From AP-15 sp963755435 (lineage in GTDB: Bacteria > Pseudomonadota > Alphaproteobacteria > ATCC43930 > CGMCC-115725): 64,000 nt of DNA. Under the pieces are notes generated by a model, which was not told the DNA's origin, searched no databases, and saw only the letters and a list, made by a program, of their open reading frames with translations. A program made the position numbers and the translations under genes. Location of the stretch: the NCBI GenBank assembly GCA_963755435.1, contig CAVWJX010000005.1, positions 1,354,565-1,418,564 of the forward strand, given 5' to 3'. Shown here one piece after another: positions 57,366 to 64,000 of the stretch; the first letter of the stretch is position 1, and each line of letters starts with the position of its first letter.

Positions 57366-57839
57366 TCACGACGGCCCGGTAAAGATCGGATACAGCACCC
57401 GATCGCCGGGCTTGATGTCGAGGCGAGCGGCGGTGCCGCCGTTCAGCTCGATGACCGCGCGCACCGGTGCGGCGGCGGCGATCGTCGCATCCGATTCGGG
57501 CACCGCACGCTGGGCGATGTTGACGATCCGGCCGCGCTGATCGACGAACAGCATATCAAGCGGGATCAGGGTATCGTGCATCCACATCGTGGCCACGGTC
57601 GGCTCTTTGAAATCGAACAGCATGCCGGCGTCTGGCGCCAGGCTGCGGCGGTACATCAGCCCTTGCTCCAGCTGCGCCCGGGTTTCGGCCAATTCGACCT
57701 TGAAAGGGTGGCGGCCGCTCGCGCTGACGATGGTCAGCTGGGCGGTGGCGAATTGCTGAAGCTGCGGCGGCGCGGCTCGGCCCGGCAGCGGGGCGGCGAG
57801 CAGAACGACGAGCAGCAGGATGGCGCGGCGCGTGCACAT
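57366..57839 (-). CDS. DUF192 exported protein
   Basis: A 157-residue protein with a signal peptide at about 1-22 (ILLLVVLLAAPLPGRA). The DUF192 domain shows HPFKVELAETRAQLEQGLMY, LFDFKEPTVATMWMHDTLIP, the DMLFVDQRGRIVNI strand and the end LDIKPGDRVL. The family is widespread and uncharacterised. It is 58 bp from the DUF4189 gene on the same strand, and divergent from the antiporter gene. Confidence 0.9.
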   Translation of the reverse strand: MCTRRAILLLVVLLAAPLPGRAAPPQLQQFATAQLTIVSASGRHPFKVELAETRAQLEQGLMYRRSLAPDAGMLFDFKEPTVATMWMHDTLIPLDMLFVDQRGRIVNIAQRAVPESDATIAAAAPVRAVIELNGGTAARLDIKPGDRVLYPIFTGPS

Positions 57840-57992
57840 GCGGAACCGGTCCGTCCAAATTTTCGGGGCCCCATTGGCGCAGCCGATCGGATCGCTGGCA
57901 AGCCGGGAATTGCCGGCTTTGGCAGACCGGGACCCGGCGCGCGGCAGCTTGTGGGGCCGAACCCGGCTCGCTAGGCTCGGCGCGCTGAGATC

Positions 57993-60485
57993 ATGCACAA
58001 CACCGTACTGATTGTTTTTGCCGTCACCGCGCTGCTCGGGCTGGTCAGTTTGCTGCTGCCGCTGGCCGAGCGGTTTTCGATCCCGTACACCGTGCTGCTG
58101 GCCCTGGTCGGGATCGCGATCGGCGTCGCCACCAACATTCCGGCCGCCGACCTGCACGGCGGCGCGGTGCCCGACATCATCGCCACCCTGCACAATTTCG
58201 GGCTCAGCGCCGAGTCGCTGCTGTACATCTTTCTCCCGGCGCTGCTGTTCGAGGCGGCACTCAACCTCGATACCCGCCAGCTCGGCGACGAGGTCGCCCC
58301 GGTGCTGCTGCTGGCGGTGATCGGTGTCGTCGTCTGCACCCTCGTCGTCGGTTTTGCCTTGTGGCCGCTGGCGCCGGTCGGGCTCGTCGCCTGCCTGATC
58401 CTCGGCGCCGTCATCGCCACCACCGATCCGGTCGCGGTCGTCGCGATCTTCCGCGACATCGGCGCGCCGCGCCGGCTGTCGACCCTGGTCCAGGGCGAGA
58501 GCCTGTTCAATGACGCGGCGGCGATCGCGATCTATGCGCTGGCGGTCGCGATTCTGAGCGGCGCCAGGCCGGCAAGCCCCTGGGCCGGGGTTTTGCTCTT
58601 TCTGCGGCAGTTCGTCGGCGGTCTCGCGCTCGGCTACGTCGCTGGCTGGGCGGCGGCGCTGTTCATGCCGACGCTGCGTTCGAGCCGCCTCGCCGAAGCG
58701 ACGATGACGATCGGCTTTGCTTATGCAATCTACATCATCTGCGATCATTACCTCGGCGTTTCTGGGGTGGTCGCGGTCGCGGCCGCGGCGCTTGCGGTCA
58801 GCAGTGAAGGGCGGCGGCGCCTCGCCCCGTCCAATTTCGAAAGTCTCGTCACCACCTGGGAGCAGCTCGCGTTCTGGGCGAGCTCGTTGATCTTCCTGTT
58901 CGCGGCGATGCGAACGCCGGATCTGTTGGCGCGGGCGAGCTGGGGCGACTTCGCTCTGCTCGGCGCGCTGATCGCGGCGGCGCTGGTGGCGCGGGCGCTG
59001 ACCCTCTACGGGCTGATCCCGGTGCTGAGCCTCGCCCGGATCGCGCGGCCGATCGACGCCAAATACAAGCTCTTCATGCTATGGGGCGGGATGCGCGGGG
59101 CGGTGTCCTTGGCGCTGGCGCTGGCCGCCACCGAAAATACCTCGTTGTCGCCCGAGATTCGGCAGTTTGTCGGGGTGCTGGCCACCGGCTTCGTGCTGTT
59201 CACCCTCCTGGTGACGGCGCCGACGATGCGGCCGCTGATGCGGCTGTTGAAGCTCAGCGATGCCTCGCCGGCCGAGATCGCGCTGCGCGACCGGGTGATC
59301 GGCCTCGCCCTGTCGTCGATGCGCGCGGCGATCGAGACGGTCGGGCGCGAGCACCGGATTGCGCCCGAGATCGTCGGCGAAATCACCACGGTCTACGACG
59401 CCAATACCCGCGCCCCGGCCGATATCGCCGAGGAAAACGCCCAGCTCCCGACCGAGATCCGGACCCGCGCGGCGGTCTCGGTGCTGGCCGACCGCGAGCA
59501 GGAATTCTGCCTCGAATATTTCGAGGGCCGGACCGTGTCGCGGCGGGTCGCCGCCAGCCTCTTGACCCATGCCGCAAGGCTGCGCGACGGCGCCCGCACC
59601 CAGGGCGTCGAGGGGTATCGGCGGGCCGGTGACCGGCTGCGCGCGTTTGGCGCGAGCTATCGCGTGGCGCTGTGGGCCCACCGCCGGATCGGCATCGCCG
59701 GCCCGCTCGCCCGCCGGCTTGCCGACCGCTTCGAGGTCCAGCTCGCCGCCCGCTTCGTGCTGGAAAATCTGGCGGCGTTCAACCACGAGCAGATCGGCCG
59801 GGTGTTCGGCGCCGGGCCGAGCACGGCGCTCGGCAGGCTGATCGAGCAGCGCCTGGGTGAGATCAACCGCGCGATCGCCGCCTTGCGGCTGCAGTATCCG
59901 GCCTATGTGCGTCAGCTCGAGACCCAGTTTTTGGCGCGCACCGCCGCGCGGTTCGAAGAGGAGAGTTATCGCCGGCTGCGCGCCGAATCGATCGTCAACC
60001 AGGATGTCTTCGAGGATCTGCAGCGCAAGCTGCGCCGCCGCCGGCGCAGCGGCGAGGCGCGCACGGTGCTCGATCTGGGGCTGAAGCGCGACGAACTCGT
60101 CGGCCGGGTCCCGATGTTCGCCGCACTCGACGACAAGGCCCGGCGCGCGGTCGCCCGGCTGCTGCGGCCCCGGCTCGCGGTGCCCGACGAGGCGGTGGTG
60201 CGCCGCGGCGAGCGGGGCGACGCGATGTACTTCATCTCCTCGGGCGCCGTCGAAGTGCGGGTCACGCCCCAGCCGGTCCAGCTCGGCAGCGGCGATTTCT
60301 TCGGCGAATTGGCGCTGCTGGTTGCCGAGCGGCGCAACGCCGACGTCGTGGCGCTGGGCTATTGCCAGCTGCTCAGCCTCGCCGCGCGCGACCTCGATCG
60401 GCTGTTCGAGACCGAGCCGAGCCTGCGCGTGCAGATCCGCGCCGTAGCCCAGGCCCGCATCGCCGCCGACACCGAAACCGGCTAG
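57993..60485 (+). CDS. CPA1-type Na+/H+ antiporter with a cyclic-nucleotide-binding domain
   Basis: An 830-residue antiporter. The first 430 or so residues hold about 12 membrane segments with IATTDPVAVVAIFRDIGAPR and the following GESLFNDAAAIAIYALAVAI, whose Asp residues form the ion site. A long helical cytosolic region (about 430-690) follows. From about residue 700 a cNMP-binding domain is clear (AMYFISSGAVEVRV) with the phosphate-binding cassette FFGELALLVAERRNADV, in which the Arg is kept. Direct control by a cyclic nucleotide is therefore likely but unproven. Confidence 0.92.
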   Translation: MHNTVLIVFAVTALLGLVSLLLPLAERFSIPYTVLLALVGIAIGVATNIPAADLHGGAVPDIIATLHNFGLSAESLLYIFLPALLFEAALNLDTRQLGDEVAPVLLLAVIGVVVCTLVVGFALWPLAPVGLVACLILGAVIATTDPVAVVAIFRDIGAPRRLSTLVQGESLFNDAAAIAIYALAVAILSGARPASPWAGVLLFLRQFVGGLALGYVAGWAAALFMPTLRSSRLAEATMTIGFAYAIYIICDHYLGVSGVVAVAAAALAVSSEGRRRLAPSNFESLVTTWEQLAFWASSLIFLFAAMRTPDLLARASWGDFALLGALIAAALVARALTLYGLIPVLSLARIARPIDAKYKLFMLWGGMRGAVSLALALAATENTSLSPEIRQFVGVLATGFVLFTLLVTAPTMRPLMRLLKLSDASPAEIALRDRVIGLALSSMRAAIETVGREHRIAPEIVGEITTVYDANTRAPADIAEENAQLPTEIRTRAAVSVLADREQEFCLEYFEGRTVSRRVAASLLTHAARLRDGARTQGVEGYRRAGDRLRAFGASYRVALWAHRRIGIAGPLARRLADRFEVQLAARFVLENLAAFNHEQIGRVFGAGPSTALGRLIEQRLGEINRAIAALRLQYPAYVRQLETQFLARTAARFEEESYRRLRAESIVNQDVFEDLQRKLRRRRRSGEARTVLDLGLKRDELVGRVPMFAALDDKARRAVARLLRPRLAVPDEAVVRRGERGDAMYFISSGAVEVRVTPQPVQLGSGDFFGELALLVAERRNADVVALGYCQLLSLAARDLDRLFETEPSLRVQIRAVAQARIAADTETG

Positions 60486-60609
60486 GCGCCGGCGCCGGCG
60501 ACGCCCGCAGCGGTCCGGGCGGCGAGCGCGGGTGACCCGCCGAGAGAGCCGGGATAGCATCGGGCATCGCCGCCGCTTGTCGCCGCGATCCGAACCGGGA
60601 GACCCAACC

Positions 60610-61575
60610 ATGGGAATGCTTGTCAATGGCATCTGGCACCAGGAAGACCCGCCGACGGCGGCGCCCGACGGCAGCTATGTGCGTCTGCAATCCGGGTTTC
60701 GCGACCGCGTCACCCGCGACGGCGCCTCCGGGTTCAAGGCGCAAAGCGGGCGCTATGTACTGGTAACGGCGCCTTCCTGCCCGTGGGCGCACCGCACCGT
60801 GCTGATGCGAAAGCTCAAACGGCTCGAGGCGGCGATCCCGATCCTGCAATCGGATCTGCCCAAGGGCGAGGGTTGGGCCTATTCGCAGGGCTTCGACGAT
60901 CTGGCCCCCAAGAACGGCGTGTTCCACGTCCATCAGGTCTACGCCGCGGCATGTCCGGGCTTTACCGGCCGGGCCACGGTCCCGGTGCTGTGGGATCGGC
61001 ACCGCCGCACCATCGTCAACAACGAATCTTCCGAGATCATCCGCATGCTGAACGCGGAATTCGACGCGTTCGGCGATCCCGCGGTCGATCTCTATCCGGC
61101 GCCGCTGCGCCCGGCGATCGACGAGACCAACGCGTTGGTCTACGAGGCCGTCAACGATCGCGTCTACCGCTGCGGCTTTGCCAAGACCCAAGCGGCTTAC
61201 GAAACCAGCTTTGCCATCTTGTTCGCCGCCCTCGATCAGCTCGAGGCCCGGCTCGGGCAGCAGCGCTATCTGGTCGGCAATCGCTTTACCGAAGCCGATC
61301 TGCGGCTGTTCCCGACCCTGGTGCGGTTCGACGCGGTCTATTACAGCCATTTCAAATGCAATTTGCGCAGATTGTCCGATTACCACAATTTGTCGAACTA
61401 TACTCGCGAGGTCTATCAGATGCCGGGCGTGGCCGAGACCGTCGACATCCCGCGGATCAAGCTCGGCTATTGGGGCGGCATGCGCAATCTGAACCCGAGC
61501 GGCATCATCCCGCTCGGCCCGGAGCTCGATTTTTCGGCGCCGCACGACCGCGGCCGCTTTGCCGGAGCGCCGTGA
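60610..61575 (+). CDS. glutathionyl-hydroquinone reductase (omega-type GST)
   Basis: A 321-residue enzyme of the YqjG/PcpF/ECM4 family. The catalytic Cys lies in APSCPWAHRTVLMRKLKRLE (about residue 57). ATVPVLWDRHRRTIVNNESS binds glutathione, and the C-terminal helical domain has YLVGNRFTEADLRLFPTLVR and LSDYHNLSNYTREVYQMPGV. Such enzymes reduce glutathionyl-hydroquinones. I chose ATG 60610 because the family starts there. The stop overlaps the methyltransferase start by GTGA. Confidence 0.93.
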   Translation: MGMLVNGIWHQEDPPTAAPDGSYVRLQSGFRDRVTRDGASGFKAQSGRYVLVTAPSCPWAHRTVLMRKLKRLEAAIPILQSDLPKGEGWAYSQGFDDLAPKNGVFHVHQVYAAACPGFTGRATVPVLWDRHRRTIVNNESSEIIRMLNAEFDAFGDPAVDLYPAPLRPAIDETNALVYEAVNDRVYRCGFAKTQAAYETSFAILFAALDQLEARLGQQRYLVGNRFTEADLRLFPTLVRFDAVYYSHFKCNLRRLSDYHNLSNYTREVYQMPGVAETVDIPRIKLGYWGGMRNLNPSGIIPLGPELDFSAPHDRGRFAGAP

Positions 61576-62336
61576 CCGAGCGCATGGAAGCCTATCGCTA
61601 CCCGCATTATTACGAGATCGCACTGGCGCCGCAGGACCCGGCCGGGGAGATCGACTTCTTTGAAGCGGCGATCGGCGAGTTCGCCAAGACGCAGGTGCGC
61701 CGGGTGTTCGAGCTCGGCGCCGGCACGGCACCCTATCTCGCGCAATGGCACCGCCGCGGCTACGCCTATTGCGGCCTCGATTTGAGCCCGCAGATGCTCG
61801 ATTTCGCCCGCGACAAGGCCGCCCGCAACGGCATCGCGGCCGAGTTTGTCGAGGGCGACATGCGCGACCTCGATCCCGGTCTCGGCCGGTTCGATCTCGC
61901 TTATGTGATGCTGGGCTCGCTCTATATGCGCTCGAACCGCGAGTTCCTCGACCATCTCGACCGGATCGCCGACCTGCTGCCGGCAGGGGGGCTTTATCTG
62001 TTGGACAGCGTCGTGTGGTTTCGCATCCTGCACGACTATCGGCGCAGCTGGACGCGGCGCCGCGGCGGCGTCGAGGTGCGCACCCGCTATCGCGCCGAAA
62101 TGCTCGACCCGATCGCCCAGACCTATAACGAGACCCTGAGTTTTGCCGTCGACGATTGCGGCCGGAAGCTGACGATCGAAGGGCGGGTGCCGGTCAAGAT
62201 GTTCTTTCCGCAGGAGTTCCTGTGCCTGGTCGAGCTCAGCGGCCGGTTCGAATTCATCGGCTGGTACAATGATTTCAGCCTGACCGCGCCGCTGACGCCC
62301 GAAGGTCGCCACATCGTCATCCTGCGCAAGCGCTGA
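61572..62336 (+). CDS. class I SAM-dependent methyltransferase
   Basis: A 254-residue methyltransferase. SAM motif I is VRRVFELGAGTAPYLAQW (about 42-59), motif II GLDLSPQMLDFARDKAARNG and motif III GDMRDLDPGLGRFDLAYVML. The substrate is unknown. The start is taken as GTG 61572, which overlaps the preceding stop (GTGA) and suggests coupling with the glutathionyl-hydroquinone reductase; ATG 61584 four codons later is an alternative. Confidence 0.88.
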   Translation: MTERMEAYRYPHYYEIALAPQDPAGEIDFFEAAIGEFAKTQVRRVFELGAGTAPYLAQWHRRGYAYCGLDLSPQMLDFARDKAARNGIAAEFVEGDMRDLDPGLGRFDLAYVMLGSLYMRSNREFLDHLDRIADLLPAGGLYLLDSVVWFRILHDYRRSWTRRRGGVEVRTRYRAEMLDPIAQTYNETLSFAVDDCGRKLTIEGRVPVKMFFPQEFLCLVELSGRFEFIGWYNDFSLTAPLTPEGRHIVILRKR

Positions 62337-62391
62337 CTCCCATTGTCTTGCAATCGGGGACATTGTTGAGCGTTTCGGAAGGGGAACTGAT

Positions 62392-63318
62392 ATGGCTGTA
62401 CCCGATTTCCAATCGTTGATGCTCCCTGTGCTCATGGCGACAGGTGGCGGCGAAATCTCGGCCCCAGATCTTCGCGACCGGGTAGCAGCGACCGTAAATC
62501 TCAGTGAGGAAGATCTCAAGGAGATGCTGCCAAGTGGTCGTCAGACTACCTTTGCTAACCGTACCGCATGGGCCAATGTGTTCTTGCAGCGAGCTGGACT
62601 AATTGAAAAGACCGGGCGCGGCATATATCGCGCGACTGAAGCGGGGAATCAGGTCCTCGCAGAGAAGCCTGCAAAAATCGACATGCCATTTCTCGAACGG
62701 TTCCCGAGTTACGTGGAGTGGCGCCAAAGGAGTGCCGCGGGTGGTTTCGCCAAGCTCGATCGCAAGGACGGAGGCTCCGCGATCGGCGAACTGTCCGTAA
62801 CCCCAGAAGAACTGATGGGACGAAGCTACGAGACCTTGACCGGGGCACTTGAAGCTGACCTGCTCGATAGAATGAGAGAAATGTCTCCCGCTTTTTTTGA
62901 GCAGCTTGTCATCGATCTTCTGCGAGAACTCGGTTATGGCGGCGGCCAGTCAGAAAGGGGAAAAGCAACCGGAGGGCCGGGGGACGGGGGCTTGGACGGA
63001 GTTATTAACGAAGACGCACTTGGACTTGATCGCGTCTATGTCCAAGCGAAGCGATACGGGGCGGGAAACGCAGTCGGCCGGCCCGAGGTGCAGGCCTTTT
63101 CTGGCAGCCTCGACGGCGTCAGCGCAACGAAGGGCATTCTGATCACGACCGGTTCGATCTCTCCCGCCGCGCGCGAATATGTATCACGTATATCGAAGCG
63201 GATTATCCTTATTGATGGCTTGGAACTCTCCAGACTTATGGTACAGAAGGAGATCGGAGTCCGCGTTACTGAAACATACAAGATCAGAAAAATAGACGAG
63301 AACTATTTTTCGGAATAG
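62392..63318 (+). CDS. mrr: Mrr-type restriction endonuclease
   Basis: A 308-residue type IV restriction enzyme that typically cuts methylated DNA. An N-terminal winged-helix domain (about 1-90, PDFQSLMLPVLMATGGGEIS) is followed by the PD-(D/E)xK nuclease domain, FFEQLVIDLLRELGYGG with catalytic GDGGLDGVI and VYVQAKRY. ILITTGSISPAAREYV also matches. The codons are visibly richer in A/T than the neighbours, which suggests recent acquisition. No methyltransferase partner is adjacent, as expected for type IV. AAGGGG precedes the ATG. Confidence 0.92.
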   Translation: MAVPDFQSLMLPVLMATGGGEISAPDLRDRVAATVNLSEEDLKEMLPSGRQTTFANRTAWANVFLQRAGLIEKTGRGIYRATEAGNQVLAEKPAKIDMPFLERFPSYVEWRQRSAAGGFAKLDRKDGGSAIGELSVTPEELMGRSYETLTGALEADLLDRMREMSPAFFEQLVIDLLRELGYGGGQSERGKATGGPGDGGLDGVINEDALGLDRVYVQAKRYGAGNAVGRPEVQAFSGSLDGVSATKGILITTGSISPAAREYVSRISKRIILIDGLELSRLMVQKEIGVRVTETYKIRKIDENYFSE

Positions 63319-63359
63319 ATCGCAAATTTCTACCGAGGTTACAACCGGAGCACCAGCCC

Positions 63360-64000
63360 ATGGCCACCCGCTTTTCCGATGAGGCCTGGCAGAGGACGAC
63401 GCCGCTGCGCGAGGCGATCAATGCGCTGCCGTTCAACGCCGAGCTGGCCGCCGGCACGCTCGGGCGCGAGCGCTTCCAGCATTACATCACCCAGGACGCG
63501 CTCTATCTCGCCCAATTCTCGCGCGCTCTGGCGGTCGCCGCGGCTAAGGCGCCCGACACCGGGGCACTGCAGGATTTCGCCCAGTCGGCGCTGGACGCGG
63601 TCGTGGTCGAACGGGCCTTGCACGAGCGCTATCTGCAGCTGTTCGGGGTCGACCCGGCCAGCCTCGCCGCGGCCGAGCCGATGCCCGATTGCCTCGCCTA
63701 TACGAGCTTTCTGCTGGCGACCGCCTATCATGAGCCGTGGGCGGTGCTGATCGCGGCATTGTTGCCGTGCTTCTGGATCTACTGGGATGTCGGCTGCGCC
63801 ATCGCCGGCCGGGCGGCGCCCGACAATCCCTACCGCGCCTGGATCGACACCTATGCCGATCCGGCCTTCGGCGCCGCCGTGCAACGGGTGATCGCCGCCG
63901 CCGACCGCGCGGCCGAGCGAGCGGGCGCCGCGGTTCGCGCCGATATGCATGCCGCCTTCACCCGCGCCTCGCAATACGAATGGCTGTTCTGGGACGGCGC
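63360..64000 (+). CDS. TenA-family thiaminase II-like protein (cut by window edge)
   Basis: The first 213 or so codons of a TenA/THI-4 family protein, which salvages or degrades thiamine pyrimidines; the 3' end is outside the window. It starts MATRFSDEAWQRTTPLREAI, includes the helix FQHYITQDALYLAQFSRALA, the conserved Cys region LLPCFWIYWDVGCAIA and the late RASQYEWLFWDGA. No other thiamine gene is visible nearby, so its metabolic partner is unknown. The gap to mrr is 41 bp. Confidence 0.9.
   Translation, partial: MATRFSDEAWQRTTPLREAINALPFNAELAAGTLGRERFQHYITQDALYLAQFSRALAVAAAKAPDTGALQDFAQSALDAVVVERALHERYLQLFGVDPASLAAAEPMPDCLAYTSFLLATAYHEPWAVLIAALLPCFWIYWDVGCAIAGRAAPDNPYRAWIDTYADPAFGAAVQRVIAAADRAAERAGAAVRADMHAAFTRASQYEWLFWDG

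Overview
The window looks like a chromosomal piece of a high-GC alphaproteobacterium. I infer a Rhodospirillales/Acetobacterales-like host from gene order, the tRNA-Tyr/tRNA-Gly/tuf/tRNA-Trp/secE/nusG arrangement, and several promoters of the alphaproteobacterial CTTGAC-N17/18-CTATnT type; I cannot name a genus. Two genes carry single-base frameshifts (rplC and a large secreted protein), which fits either a draft assembly or real mutations.

Positions 1-23653, minus strand, read right to left. A tRNA-Tyr, tRNA-Gly, tuf2, tRNA-Trp, secE, nusG, rplK, rplA, rplJ, rplL, rpoB, rpoC block ends at a perfect 15-bp hairpin (10041-10074). A CTTGAC promoter (9991-10020) then starts the str, S10 and spc genes: rpsL, rpsG, fusA, tuf1, rpsJ, rplC, rplD, rplW, rplB, rpsS, rplV, rpsC, rplP, rpmC, rpsQ and rplN, the last cut by the window edge. 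Many neighbours share ATGA stop/start overlaps. The two tuf genes encode the same protein, and their few differences are confined to one central patch.

Positions 23654-40768, plus strand. rlmB and a tRNA-Thr come first. A dipeptide/oligopeptide ABC transporter operon follows, with order ATPase, binding protein 1, binding protein 2, ATPase, binding protein 3, permease, permease. It is unusual in holding three diverged paralogous binding proteins. Next is a complete tripartite RND efflux operon (NodT-type outer-membrane lipoprotein, adaptor, HAE1-type pump).

Positions 40769-50946, mostly minus strand. This stretch holds a GH63-like glycosidase, a histidine phosphatase coupled to an HpnL-like membrane protein, a DUF2092 protein coupled to a tiny repeat-rich exported protein, a frameshifted large secreted protein, a DUF2852 membrane protein, and a TetR regulator. 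The tetR start is preceded by four very small reading frames, each joined to the next by ATGA, produced by a 17-bp tandem repeat. Matching inverted repeats lie in front of both tetR and the DUF2852 gene.

Positions 50947-64000 are accessory and metabolic. They include a VapBC-type and a MazEF-type toxin-antitoxin pair, each with a recognisable promoter, and enzymes: a flavin-dependent (LLM) oxidoreductase, a haloacid dehalogenase, an MmgE/PrpD protein, a sugar-phosphate isomerase-like protein, a glutathionyl-hydroquinone reductase and a methyltransferase. There are also DUF4189 and DUF192 exported proteins and a CPA1 Na+/H+ antiporter with a cyclic-nucleotide-binding tail. An Mrr-type restriction endonuclease of lower GC and a TenA-family protein running off the right edge close the window. 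I saw no rRNA gene, CRISPR array, insertion sequence or integrase.

A recurring oddity is the set of short (14-22 bp) tandem duplications at gene boundaries. At secE and tetR they duplicate the start-codon region itself.
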